Origin: an uncultured Bacillus sp.
Lineage (GTDB): Bacteria; Bacillota; Bacilli; Bacillales_B; DSM-18226
Length of the DNA stretch: 44,633 nt
Assembly: GCF_946478885.1 (NCBI RefSeq)
Contig: NZ_CAMLDX010000017.1
Location: forward strand, 1-44,633
Direction of reading: 5' to 3'
This document shows positions 9,121-17,144 of this stretch, one piece after another (within the stretch, counting starts at the first letter, position 1; each line of letters begins with the position of its first letter). A program made the position numbers and the translations under genes. The notes beneath the pieces were generated by a model. It made no database searches and had not been told where the DNA came from. It worked only from the letters and a program-made list of their open reading frames with translations.

Positions 9121-9125
9121 CTTGA

Positions 9126-9659
9126 ATGGAAAAAAACTGGTATGTTGTACATACGTATTCTGGATACGAGAATAAGGTGAAAACAAACTTAGAAAAACGT
9201 GTCGAGTCAATGGCGATGCAGGATAAAATCTTTCGGGTTATCGTTCCGGAGGAAGAAGAAACAGATATTAAAAACGGAAAGAAAAAAGTAGTGAAACGCA
9301 AAGTATTTCCTGGCTATGTGCTTGTTGAACTGGTTATGACAGATGATTCCTGGTATGTTGTCCGGAATACTCCAGGGGTAACCGGATTTGTCGGTTCTGC
9401 TGGAGCCGGATCGAAGCCGTCTCCGCTGCTGCCGGAAGAAGTAACTGCCATTCTGAAACATATGGGTGTAGATGAAAGACGAGTAGATATTGATTTTGAA
9501 ATTGGCGAAACGGTGAAGGTGAAGGAAGGTCCGTTTGCTAATTTTGAAGGAAGCATTGAAGATATCGATCGGGATAAAGCGAAGATTAAGGTGCTTGTTA
9601 ATATGTTTGGTCGGGATACCCCGGTAGAACTTGATTTTTCACAAATTGAAAAATTATAA
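9126..9659 (+). CDS. nusG: Transcription termination/antitermination protein NusG
   Basis: NusG binds RNA polymerase and modulates pausing, Rho-dependent termination and coupling. The product is 177 residues. The NGN domain begins with WYVVHTYSGYENKV, and a C-terminal KOW domain is seen in VKVKEGPFANFEGSIEDIDRDKAKIKV near residues 125-151. ATG 9126 is certain as the start because an in-frame TGA lies immediately before it. Strong Shine-Dalgarno sequence is remote and separated by a hairpin, so translational control is possible. Confidence 0.97.
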   Translation: MEKNWYVVHTYSGYENKVKTNLEKRVESMAMQDKIFRVIVPEEEETDIKNGKKKVVKRKVFPGYVLVELVMTDDSWYVVRNTPGVTGFVGSAGAGSKPSPLLPEEVTAILKHMGVDERRVDIDFEIGETVKVKEGPFANFEGSIEDIDRDKAKIKVLVNMFGRDTPVELDFSQIEKL

Positions 9660-9669
9660 TCAGAAGAAC

Positions 9670-9698
9670 TTGAAATCATTATAAAATAGTGGTAATAT
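9670..9698 (+). promoter_or_regulatory. Promoter of rplK
   Basis: TTGAAA at 9670-9675 and TAATAT at 9693-9698 are 17 bases apart, with an extended TGG before the -10. It lies just after the nusG stop and gives a leader of about 125 bases before rplK. Confidence 0.65.
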
Positions 9699-9776
9699 TT
9701 CATAGGTCAGTATGTCTCGGATTAGAGACTGTTTGATACTAAAGTTCTTTATACTAACATAGAGACTGTCGATTGA

Positions 9777-9804
9777 GTGGGAGGGTACATGTCCCTATTA
9801 CCAC
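9777..9804 (+). promoter_or_regulatory. L1-site-like hairpin in the rplK leader
   Basis: GTGG (9777-9780) pairs with CCAC (9801-9804), and GGG (9783-9785) pairs with CCC (9793-9795), leaving an asymmetric internal loop of GA opposite TATTA. This resembles the L1-binding stem of 23S rRNA. It sits 11 bases before the rplK Shine-Dalgarno sequence, where binding of L1 could block translation. Confidence 0.6.
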
Positions 9805-9830
9805 ATCACGGACTTAAGGAGGTGTGTCTC

Positions 9831-10256
9831 GTGGCTAAAAAAGTAATTAAGGTTGTTAAATTACAAATCCCTGCTGGTAAAGCGAATCCAGCGCCGCCGG
9901 TTGGTCCTGCACTAGGTCAAGCAGGTGTTAATATCATGGGATTCTGTAAAGAATTTAATGCTCGTACAGCTGATCAAGCTGGCTTAATCATTCCGGTTGA
10001 AATTACGGTATTTGAAGACCGTTCATTTACATTTATTACGAAAACTCCTCCTGCTGCCGTTCTTTTGAAAGTAGCAGCTGGAATCCAATCCGGTTCTGGA
10101 CAACCGAATCGTAATAAAGTAGCAACAGTTAAACGTGATAAAGTACGCGAGATTGCTGAAACAAAAATGCCTGATCTAAACGCAGCAAGTGTTGAAGCAG
10201 CTATGCGTATGGTTGAAGGTACTGCACGCAGCATGGGTATTGTTATCGAAGACTAA
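9831..10256 (+). CDS. rplK: 50S ribosomal protein L11
   Basis: L11 binds the GTPase-associated centre of 23S rRNA. The product is 141 residues. The conserved N-terminal [18 protein letters not shown] proline-rich segment and C-terminal [18 protein letters not shown] are present. The start is GTG at 9831 with AAGGAGGT at 9816-9823; an upstream in-frame ATG at 9777 would translate through the leader hairpin and is rejected. rplA follows after a second leader of 232 bases. Confidence 0.97.
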   Translation: MAKKVIKVVKLQIPAGKANPAPPVGPALGQAGVNIMGFCKEFNARTADQAGLIIPVEITVFEDRSFTFITKTPPAAVLLKVAAGIQSGSGQPNRNKVATVKRDKVREIAETKMPDLNAASVEAAMRMVEGTARSMGIVIED

Positions 10257-10275
10257 TCCATGCCGTAAATGAAGG

Positions 10276-10306
10276 TTGACAAAAGGTTGCGGGGTTGAAA
10301 TAAAGT
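10276..10306 (+). promoter_or_regulatory. Candidate promoter before rplA
   Basis: A perfect TTGACA at 10276-10281 is followed after 19 bases by TAAAGT (10301-10306). It lies within the loop region of a ten-pair inverted repeat (AAAGGTTGCG, 10282-10291, and CGCAACCTTT, 10311-10320), so promoter and hairpin overlap. Confidence 0.5.
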
Positions 10307-10320
10307 CACTCGCAACCTTT
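10282..10320 (+). repeat. Inverted repeat between rplK and rplA
   Basis: AAAGGTTGCG and CGCAACCTTT form a perfect ten-pair stem with a 19-base loop. It is followed by ATTCTGTC, only weakly T-rich, so it may act as a weak terminator or processing site after rplK. Confidence 0.6.
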
Positions 10321-10422
10321 ATTCTGTCTAACGATTCATGATGTCCCAAAGGTTATGTTTATAAGAAATCGGCAGTATCCGGTTTCTTCATCCCAACCTC
10401 TAGCCTCTGACATCAGAGAAAG

Positions 10423-10441
10423 CGCTGCTTGCGTTTTTTCA
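10423..10441 (+). terminator. Terminator-like hairpin in the rplA leader
   Basis: AAAGCGC and GCGTTTT pair around TGCTT, with the sequence running into a T6 tract, directly before the L1-like motif. The stem is short. It may be an attenuator for rplA. Confidence 0.45.
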
Positions 10442-10442
10442 A

Positions 10443-10468
10443 GTGGGAGGTTATTCCGCTAAAACCAC
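10443..10468 (+). promoter_or_regulatory. L1-site-like hairpin in the rplA leader
   Basis: GTGG (10443-10446) pairs with CCAC (10465-10468), and GG (10449-10450) with CC (10456-10457), with GA on one side and a longer A-rich strand on the other. It has the same layout as the motif before rplK and lies six bases before the AAGGAGG of rplA. Confidence 0.55.
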
Positions 10469-10488
10469 AAATCAAGGAGGAAATAATA

Positions 10489-11187
10489 ATGGCTAAAAGA
10501 GGTAAGAAATATTTAGAAGCAGCTAAGCTTGTAGATCGTTCAAAAGCTTATCCAATTGTTGAAGCTATGGAGCTTGTAAAGAAAACAAGCGTTACAAAAT
10601 TTGATGCGTCTGTTGAAGTAGCTTTCCGTTTAGGAGTTGACCCTAAGAAAGCAGATCAGCAAATTCGTGGAGCCGTTGTGCTTCCAAATGGAACTGGTAA
10701 AACACAAAGAGTTTTAGTATTCGCTAAAGGTGAAAAATTAAAAGAAGCAGAAGCTGCTGGCGCAGACTATGCAGGCGATGCAGAATATATCAACAAAATC
10801 CAGCAAGGCTGGTTTGAATTTGATGTTATCGTAGCAACACCTGATATGATGGGTGAAGTTGGTAAGCTTGGTCGCATATTGGGACCTAAAGGCTTAATGC
10901 CAAACCCTAAGACTGGAACAGTTACATTTGACGTAACAAAAGCCGTTAATGAAATCAAAGCCGGTAAAGTAGAATACCGTGTGGACAAAGCTGGTAACGT
11001 CCATGTGCCAATCGGCAAGGCTTCCTTCGAAATAGAGAAGCTTGTTGAAAACTTCAGTACTATTTTTGATACAATGCAAAAAGCAAAACCTGCTGCTGCA
11101 AAAGGAACTTACATGAAGAATGTAGCAATCACTTCAACGATGGGACCAAGCGTTAAGGTAGATCCTTCTACAGTAACAGTTAGATAA
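10489..11187 (+). CDS. rplA: 50S ribosomal protein L1
   Basis: L1 forms the mobile L1 stalk of the large subunit and can act as a translational repressor of its own mRNA in several bacteria. The product is 232 residues. Characteristic segments are [40 protein letters not shown] near residue 125, and [18 protein letters not shown]. The start at ATG 10489 follows AAGGAGG; the in-frame start at 10429 overlaps the leader hairpins and is rejected. It has its own leader rather than following rplK closely. Confidence 0.97.
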   Translation: MAKRGKKYLEAAKLVDRSKAYPIVEAMELVKKTSVTKFDASVEVAFRLGVDPKKADQQIRGAVVLPNGTGKTQRVLVFAKGEKLKEAEAAGADYAGDAEYINKIQQGWFEFDVIVATPDMMGEVGKLGRILGPKGLMPNPKTGTVTFDVTKAVNEIKAGKVEYRVDKAGNVHVPIGKASFEIEKLVENFSTIFDTMQKAKPAAAKGTYMKNVAITSTMGPSVKVDPSTVTVR

Positions 11188-11197
11188 AAAAAGTAAG

Positions 11198-11226
11198 TTG
11201 ACAAATTGAATTCTATTTATTAAAAT
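11198..11226 (+). promoter_or_regulatory. Promoter of rplJ-rplL
   Basis: TTGACA at 11198-11203 and TAAAAT at 11221-11226 are exactly 17 bases apart, ten bases after the rplA stop codon. Confidence 0.85.
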
Positions 11227-11234
11227 AGAGTTCG

Positions 11235-11383
11235 TTGTGAAAACCTAATAACATTTGTACCATAGACAGCAGGTGCTGCAAGGCTTAATTTCCTGCCGAG
11301 GTCATACGATAGATTGAATAAACCGTTCCATGCGAATGGCTATTGTAAAAAACCTCTATGTCTATTTGATGTAGAGGCTTTTT
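11235..11383 (+). ncRNA. L10 leader (rplJ autoregulatory mRNA structure)
   Basis: The 200-base leader before rplJ contains a conserved-type core at about 11262-11305, with CAGCAGG paired to CCTGCCGAGG, as in the Bacillus L10 leader family. It ends in an intrinsic terminator at 11353-11383. Binding of the L10-L12 complex is expected to favour termination, which matches L10 and L12 being the next two genes. Confidence 0.85.
11353..11383 (+). terminator. Attenuator of the L10 leader
   Basis: CCTCTATGTC (11353-11362) and GATGTAGAGG (11368-11377) pair over ten positions, two of them G-U, with loop TATTT, followed by CTTTTT. Confidence 0.88.
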
Positions 11384-11427
11384 AATTGTCGGGTATAAAT
11401 GCAGTAATTTTTACAGGAGGTGTAAAG

Positions 11428-11928
11428 ATGAGCAATGCTATCGAATTAAAGAAACAAACCGTAGTAGAAATCGCTGATAAATTAAAAGCAAGTAAATCAA
11501 CTGTTGTTGTGGATTACCGCGGACTAAACGTAGCTGAAGTAACTGAACTTCGCAAACAGCTTCGTGAAGCAGGCGTTGATTTAAAAGTTTACAAAAATAC
11601 TATGACTCGCCGTGCCGCTGAATCAGTTGATCTTGCTGGATTAAACGAAGCATTAACAGGTCCTAATGCGATCGCATTTAGTACTGAAGATGTTGTTGCA
11701 CCAGCAAAAATTATCAATGAGTTTGCTAAAAAGCATGAAGCTCTTGAAATTAAAGCAGGTGTGATCGAAGGAAACTTGGCAACTGTAGAAGATATTAAAG
11801 CTCTTGCGGATCTTCCATCACGCGAAGGCTTGCTTTCTATGTTACTCAGCGTACTTCAAGCACCAATCCGCAACCTTGCTCTTGCAGCAAAAGCTGTTGC
11901 AGATCAAAAGGAAGAACAAGGCGCGTAA
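11428..11928 (+). CDS. rplJ: 50S ribosomal protein L10
   Basis: L10 anchors L7/L12 dimers to the ribosomal stalk base. The product is 166 residues. It shows the [25 protein letters not shown] start of the L10 domain, YKNTMTRRA, and the C-terminal helix ending in [10 protein letters not shown] that recruits L12. ATG 11428 follows ACAGGAGGTG. rplL is 55 bases downstream with its own strong ribosome binding site, fitting the need for several L12 copies per L10. Confidence 0.97.
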   Translation: MSNAIELKKQTVVEIADKLKASKSTVVVDYRGLNVAEVTELRKQLREAGVDLKVYKNTMTRRAAESVDLAGLNEALTGPNAIAFSTEDVVAPAKIINEFAKKHEALEIKAGVIEGNLATVEDIKALADLPSREGLLSMLLSVLQAPIRNLALAAKAVADQKEEQGA

Positions 11929-11983
11929 GTTGATGAATGCGTCATAAAAACGATAAACCCAATAATAAGGAGGAAAATCAATC

Positions 11984-12349
11984 ATGACTAAAGAACAAAT
12001 CATTGAAGCAGTTAAAAATATGACTGTTTTAGAATTAAACGACTTAGTAAAAGCAATTGAAGAAGAATTTGGTGTAACTGCTGCTGCTCCTGTAGCTGTA
12101 ATGGGCGGAGCTGCTGCTGGTGCTGCTGCTGAAGAACAAACTGAATTTGACGTTGTTCTTACAGCTGCAGGCGACCAAAAAATCAAAGTTATCAAAGTTG
12201 TACGTGAAATCACAGGTCTTGGACTTAAAGAAGCAAAAGAACTTGTTGATAACACTCCAAAAGCAGTTAAAGAAGGCGCTTCTAAAGAAGAAGCTGAAGA
12301 AATCAAAGCTAAACTTGAAGATGTTGGAGCTGGCGTTGAAGTTAAGTAA
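11984..12349 (+). CDS. rplL: 50S ribosomal protein L7/L12
   Basis: L7/L12 is the multi-copy acidic stalk protein that recruits translation GTPases. The product is 121 residues. An N-terminal dimerisation domain ([27 protein letters not shown]) is followed by an alanine-rich hinge near residues 35-50 and the C-terminal factor-binding domain with [24 protein letters not shown]. Start ATG 11984 follows AAGGAGG. A strong terminator follows the stop by 11 bases. Confidence 0.98.
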   Translation: MTKEQIIEAVKNMTVLELNDLVKAIEEEFGVTAAAPVAVMGGAAAGAAAEEQTEFDVVLTAAGDQKIKVIKVVREITGLGLKEAKELVDNTPKAVKEGASKEEAEEIKAKLEDVGAGVEVK

Positions 12350-12360
12350 TCCATCAAGTG

Positions 12361-12387
12361 AAAAGCCCGCTATACAGCGGGCTTTTT
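12361..12387 (+). terminator. Terminator of rplJL
   Basis: AAAAGCCCGC and GCGGGCTTTTT form a ten-pair perfect stem around TATACA, ending in five T. Confidence 0.95.
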
Positions 12388-12440
12388 CTTATCATTCCCC
12401 GTCAATTCTATTCCTTATTTCCTCAAACGGAGGTGATTGT

Positions 12441-13046
12441 ATGACTGATCATTACTATTCCCGAACGCAAAATGTAGAAAGCGATCCGCAGTTTTGGGAT
12501 TACACATTAAAAAATACCTGTTTTCGCTTTAAAACCGATAATGGAGTTTTTTCAAAAAATGAAGTGGATTTCGGATCCAGATTATTAATAGAAGCCTTTG
12601 AAATGCCTGATACAGATGGGGATATACTCGATGTCGGCTGCGGCTATGGCCCGATTGGACTGACAGTTGCAAAGCATTGGCCGGAAAGGCAGATTTATAT
12701 GGTGGATGTGAACTTGCGCGCGGTCGGACTGGCGAAGGATAACAGCGAGCTTAATGGTATCACCAATATAAAGGTGTACGAGAGTGATCGCCTGAAAGCT
12801 GTCAAGGGTATGAAGTTTGCGGCAATTCTGACGAATCCACCAATCCGCGCTGGCAAAAATATTGTCCATGATATTTACGAGCAAAGTTTTGATTGTCTTT
12901 TGCCAGGCGGAGAGCTATGGGTTGTGATTCAAAAAAAACAAGGTGCTCCTTCTACGATGGATAAGCTTTCACTGTTATTTGATGAAGTTGAAACAGTTAT
13001 CAAGAAAAAAGGCTACTATATTATAAGAGCAGTTCGGAACGCCTAA
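12441..13046 (+). CDS. ybxB: Class I SAM-dependent methyltransferase, RsmC-like (YbxB)
   Basis: The product is 201 residues and corresponds to B. subtilis YbxB. It shows the S-adenosylmethionine-binding motif DVGCGYGPIGLTVA near residue 64 and an NPP-type catalytic motif, TNPPIRAGK near residue 132, of the kind found in base-N-methylating enzymes such as RsmC. A role in rRNA guanine methylation is inferred from family, not shown. The ATG at 12441 follows ACGGAGGTG. The terminator of rplJL lies just upstream, so it may depend on read-through or an unseen promoter. Confidence 0.88.
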   Translation: MTDHYYSRTQNVESDPQFWDYTLKNTCFRFKTDNGVFSKNEVDFGSRLLIEAFEMPDTDGDILDVGCGYGPIGLTVAKHWPERQIYMVDVNLRAVGLAKDNSELNGITNIKVYESDRLKAVKGMKFAAILTNPPIRAGKNIVHDIYEQSFDCLLPGGELWVVIQKKQGAPSTMDKLSLLFDEVETVIKKKGYYIIRAVRNA

Positions 13047-13380
13047 AATCAGGATGGAGTCCTTTCACAGAAATTTAAATGTTTCAGAAGAAAATTGTTG
13101 ACTGACTTGTATCATTGTGATAGCATTGTAAAATGCCAATAGATTATTTTCTCTGTGCTACTAATTTAAACATATACTGTATAAAATTGGTATTTATGGG
13201 GAAACTAATAAAATAATAGTCGTATTGTGAAAATGTGGTTTTTGAGTTAAAAACCCTTTTTCTTTTTGTCTTATCGGAATGAAGAATTCTGCAGATTTAG
13301 TTCTGGTCTGGCAAGGAATTTTTCGATTCTTATAGGATGTATAGATGTAATAATTACGCTTGATTTGAGGGGTGAATCAG
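13047..13380 (+). other. rpoB leader region (non-coding)
   Basis: This 334-base gap has no gene. Near 13098-13134 it holds overlapping promoter-like elements: TTGACT (13098-13103) with TAGCAT 17 bases on and an extended TGA, and TAAAAT at 13129-13134. A TATAAA is at 13180-13185 without a clear -35. A terminator-like hairpin follows at 13237. Together these suggest that rpoBC has its own promoter and an attenuated leader. Confidence 0.55.
13237..13267 (+). terminator. Terminator or attenuator in the rpoB leader
   Basis: GGTTTTT (13237-13243) and AAAAACC (13249-13255) form a seven-pair stem around GAGTT, followed by CTTTTTCTTTTTG. The stem is A-T rich and may be only partly effective. Confidence 0.6.
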
Positions 13381-16300
13381 TTGACAGGTCAACTAGTTCA
13401 GTATGGACGACACCGCCAACGAAGAAGTTACGCACGGATCAGTGAAGTTTTAGAATTACCGAATCTTATTGAAATCCAAACCTCTTCCTATCAGTGGTTT
13501 CTTGATGAAGGTTTACGTGAAATGTTCCAGGATATTTCACCGATTGAAGATTTTACTGGTAATCTATCGCTTGAATTTATTGATTATAGTCTTGGCGAAC
13601 CAAAGTATGATGTTCCAGAATCGAAAGAACGCGATGTTACATATGCAGCTCCATTGCGTGTAAAAGTGCGTCTTGTAAACAAAGAAACAGGTGAAGTAAA
13701 AGACCAGGATGTCTTTATGGGTGACTTTCCGTTAATGACTGAAACAGGTACATTTGTTATTAACGGCGCAGAACGTGTTATTGTTTCTCAGCTCGTTCGC
13801 TCACCGAGCGTTTACTTCAGCAGCAAACTTGATAAGAATGGTAAAAAGGGATTTACAGCTACTGTCATTCCAAACCGCGGCGCTTGGCTGGAATATGAAA
13901 CGGATGCTAAGGACGTAGTGTATGTAAGGATTGATCGTACTCGAAAACTGCCCGTTACGGTTCTTTTGCGTTCACTTGGTTTCGGATCAGATCAAGAAAT
14001 TATCGATTTGATAGGGGATAATGAATATCTTCGTAATACGTTAGAGAAGGACAATACGGAAAGTACGGAAAAAGCATTACTTGAAATCTATGAGCGTCTG
14101 CGCCCAGGTGAACCGCCTACAGTGGATAACGCAAAAAGTTTGTTGGTTTCAAGATTCTTTGATCCTAAACGCTATGACCTTGCGAACGTAGGACGGTACA
14201 AGATTAATAAAAAGCTTCACATTAAAAATAGATTATTTAATCAAAGACTGGCAGAAACTCTGGTAGATCCTGAAACAGGTGAAATTATTGCTGAGAAGGG
14301 AACCTTATTAGATCGCCGTACTTTAGATCGTATTATTCCAAATTTGGAGAAAAATATTGGCTTTAAAACACTCAGCCCATATGGCGGTGTAGTTGAAGAA
14401 GATGTAGTACTTCAATCTATAAAAATTTACGCTCCGAATGAAGATACAAAGGTGATCAATGTCATCAGCAACGCCTATGTGACAGATGAAGTGAAAAATA
14501 TTGCACCAGCTGATATTATTGCTTCAATCAGTTATTTCTTTGATCTTCTCCACGATGTTGGAAATACAGACGATATTGATCATTTAGGAAACAGACGCCT
14601 TCGTTCTGTAGGTGAATTGCTGCAAAATCAATTCAGAATCGGTTTATCGAGAATGGAACGTGTGGTACGTGAAAGAATGTCCATTCAAGATACAAATACG
14701 ATTACACCGCAGCAACTCATTAATATTCGTCCGGTCATTGCATCCATAAAAGAGTTTTTTGGAAGTTCCCAGTTATCTCAATTTATGGATCAAACAAACC
14801 CTCTGGCAGAATTAACGCATAAACGACGTTTATCTGCTTTAGGACCTGGGGGATTGACGCGTGAACGCGCCGGAATGGAAGTTCGTGACGTTCACTACTC
14901 CCACTATGGCCGTATGTGTCCAATTGAAACACCGGAAGGTCCAAACATTGGATTAATTAACTCCTTATCTTCTTATGCGAAAGTGAACAAATTCGGTTTC
15001 ATCGAAACTCCGTATCGAAAAGTAGACCCAGATACAGGACGGGTCACCGATCATATCGATTACTTAACCGCTGACGAAGAAGATAACTATGTTGTAGCAC
15101 AAGCAAACGCGCGTCTTGATGAAAACGGAGCCTTTATCGATGAAGAGGTCGTGTCCCGTTTTCGCGGTGAAAACACTGCCGTAAAAAGAGAACGCATTGA
15201 CTATATGGACGTATCACCGAAGCAGGTAGTATCAGCGGCGACAGCATGTATTCCATTCCTGGAAAACGATGACTCCAACCGTGCGTTAATGGGAGCGAAC
15301 ATGCAACGTCAAGCTGTTCCTCTTATGCAACCGGAGGCGCCAAGAGTCGGGACCGGCATGGAATATGTATCGGGCAAGGACTCAGGAGCAGCTGTTATTT
15401 GTAAATATAACGGGATTGTTGAACATGTTGAAGCCCGTGAGGTATGGGTTCGTAGAATTGAAGAAATTGATGGACAAGAAGTGAAAGGCAACTTGGATAA
15501 ATATCGCCTGCTTAAATTTGTCCGTTCAAACCAAGGAACATGTTATAATCAGCGCCCAATTGTTAAAGCTGGTGATAGAGTCATAAAAGGTGAGATCCTA
15601 GCTGACGGGCCTTCCATGGAACTGGGTGAACTTGCTTTAGGACGTAATGTCCTTGTTGCCTTCATGACATGGGATGGCTATAACTATGAGGATGCTATCA
15701 TCATGAGTGAACGTCTTGTTAAGGATGATGTTTACACGTCGATCCATATTGAAGAATATGAATCTGAGTCACGTGATACCAAACTGGGACCTGAAGAAAT
15801 TACCCGTGATATTCCGAACGTTGGTGAAGATGCCCTACGAAACCTTGATGAGCGTGGAATTATCCGTATTGGTGCGGAAGTAAAAGACGGTGATCTTCTT
15901 GTCGGGAAAGTAACACCAAAAGGGGTTACTGAGTTAACGGCAGAAGAACGACTGCTGCATGCTATATTTGGTGAAAAGGCACGTGAAGTGCGTGATACAT
16001 CCTTGCGGGTTCCGCACGGAGGCGGCGGTATTGTTTTAGACGTGAAGGTCTTTAACCGTGAAGACGGAGATGAACTGCCACCGGGTGTAAACCAGCTTGT
16101 CCGTGTGTATATCGTTCAAAAGCGGAAAATCTCTGCCGGAGATAAAATGGCCGGACGTCACGGTAATAAAGGGGTTATCTCAAGGATTCTTCCGGAAGAA
16201 GATATGCCTTCCTTACCTGATGGTACACCTGTTGATATCATGTTAAATCCATTAGGGGTTCCTTCGCGGATGAACATTGGACAGGTGCTGGAGCTTCATT

Positions 16301-16938
16301 TGGGAATGGCAGCAAGAGCGCTTGGCATTCATGTAGCTACACCGGTCTTTGACGGTGCCACTGAGGATGATGTATGGGCTACGATTGAAGAAGCGGGTAT
16401 GGCATACGATGCCAAAACGATTCTGTACGATGGAAGAACCGGTGAACCATTTGATAATCGTGTTTCTGTCGGCGTTATGTATATGATTAAACTAGCGCAC
16501 ATGGTTGATGACAAACTTCATGCCCGTTCAACAGGCCCTTACTCGCTTGTGACGCAGCAGCCGCTCGGCGGGAAAGCGCAGTTCGGCGGACAGCGGTTCG
16601 GTGAGATGGAGGTTTGGGCACTTGAAGCATACGGTGCGGCATATACCCTTCAAGAAATACTGACGGTTAAATCAGATGATGTTGTCGGACGTGTGAAAAC
16701 GTATGAAGCGATCGTCAAAGGCGAAAACGTTCCGGAGCCGGGTGTACCTGAATCATTTAAGGTTTTAATCAAAGAACTGCAAAGCTTGGGTATGGACGTG
16801 AAGATTCTTTCCGGTGATGAGGAAGAAATTGAAATGCGTGATCCGGAGGATGATGACGATATTCAGCAGTCAGAGCCTTTAACCATGGTGACAGAAGCGC
16901 AAAAGGCTGAATCGGAAAAAGTCGGTTCAAACGAATAA
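13381..16938 (+). CDS. rpoB: DNA-directed RNA polymerase subunit beta
   Basis: RpoB is the second largest subunit of RNA polymerase. The product is 1185 residues and very close to B. subtilis RpoB throughout. The rifampicin pocket near residues 460-492 has the common sensitive residues (SQLSQFMDQ, then [11 protein letters not shown]). [17 protein letters not shown] and DGYNYEDAI are conserved core motifs, and [21 protein letters not shown] lies near the C-terminus. I chose TTG 13381, preceded by GAGGGGTGA, over GTG 13372, which lies inside that site. TTG agrees with the B. subtilis start. Confidence 0.97.
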   Translation: MTGQLVQYGRHRQRRSYARISEVLELPNLIEIQTSSYQWFLDEGLREMFQDISPIEDFTGNLSLEFIDYSLGEPKYDVPESKERDVTYAAPLRVKVRLVNKETGEVKDQDVFMGDFPLMTETGTFVINGAERVIVSQLVRSPSVYFSSKLDKNGKKGFTATVIPNRGAWLEYETDAKDVVYVRIDRTRKLPVTVLLRSLGFGSDQEIIDLIGDNEYLRNTLEKDNTESTEKALLEIYERLRPGEPPTVDNAKSLLVSRFFDPKRYDLANVGRYKINKKLHIKNRLFNQRLAETLVDPETGEIIAEKGTLLDRRTLDRIIPNLEKNIGFKTLSPYGGVVEEDVVLQSIKIYAPNEDTKVINVISNAYVTDEVKNIAPADIIASISYFFDLLHDVGNTDDIDHLGNRRLRSVGELLQNQFRIGLSRMERVVRERMSIQDTNTITPQQLINIRPVIASIKEFFGSSQLSQFMDQTNPLAELTHKRRLSALGPGGLTRERAGMEVRDVHYSHYGRMCPIETPEGPNIGLINSLSSYAKVNKFGFIETPYRKVDPDTGRVTDHIDYLTADEEDNYVVAQANARLDENGAFIDEEVVSRFRGENTAVKRERIDYMDVSPKQVVSAATACIPFLENDDSNRALMGANMQRQAVPLMQPEAPRVGTGMEYVSGKDSGAAVICKYNGIVEHVEAREVWVRRIEEIDGQEVKGNLDKYRLLKFVRSNQGTCYNQRPIVKAGDRVIKGEILADGPSMELGELALGRNVLVAFMTWDGYNYEDAIIMSERLVKDDVYTSIHIEEYESESRDTKLGPEEITRDIPNVGEDALRNLDERGIIRIGAEVKDGDLLVGKVTPKGVTELTAEERLLHAIFGEKAREVRDTSLRVPHGGGGIVLDVKVFNREDGDELPPGVNQLVRVYIVQKRKISAGDKMAGRHGNKGVISRILPEEDMPSLPDGTPVDIMLNPLGVPSRMNIGQVLELHLGMAARALGIHVATPVFDGATEDDVWATIEEAGMAYDAKTILYDGRTGEPFDNRVSVGVMYMIKLAHMVDDKLHARSTGPYSLVTQQPLGGKAQFGGQRFGEMEVWALEAYGAAYTLQEILTVKSDDVVGRVKTYEAIVKGENVPEPGVPESFKVLIKELQSLGMDVKILSGDEEEIEMRDPEDDDDIQQSEPLTMVTEAQKAESEKVGSNE

Positions 16939-16954
16939 ATAAGAATGATCACTT

Positions 16955-16994
16955 TCGGAACGAGCCCAATAATATGCTATGGACTCGTTCCGGA
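16955..16994 (+). repeat. Hairpin in the rpoB-rpoC gap
   Basis: TCGGAACGAG (16955-16964) pairs with CTCGTTCCGGA (16984-16994) over nine to ten positions around a 19-base loop. No T tract follows, so it is more likely an RNA processing or pause element than a terminator. The 206-base gap contains no other recognised feature. Confidence 0.65.
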
Positions 16995-17144
16995 GTCATT
17001 GTCTATATAAAAGCAGTGCAACATACATGACAAATTTAATAGTACTATTAACAGTTTTCCATAGTTTGGGAAGAATTTATCGGCAATCATGCCGGTAACA
17101 TGAAAGTCAAGGTAAACCCGGAGATGAAAAGGGAGGTAGGCCCC

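Larger units (their letters stand above)
8805..9125 (+). other. nusG leader region (non-coding)
   Basis: This 321-base gap has no convincing gene. It holds an extended -10 promoter at its start, a terminator-like hairpin at 8851-8873, C-rich and G-rich blocks at about 8905 and 8932 that could pair, and a small hairpin between the Shine-Dalgarno sequence and the nusG start. The length and layout suggest a structured 5' leader controlling nusG. Confidence 0.5.

Noticed and set aside
12120..12440. N-terminal extension of the ybxB frame back into rplL
   Set aside because: The extension reads through rplL out of frame and through a terminator; the ATG at 12441 has a good ribosome binding site and gives the expected 201-residue protein.
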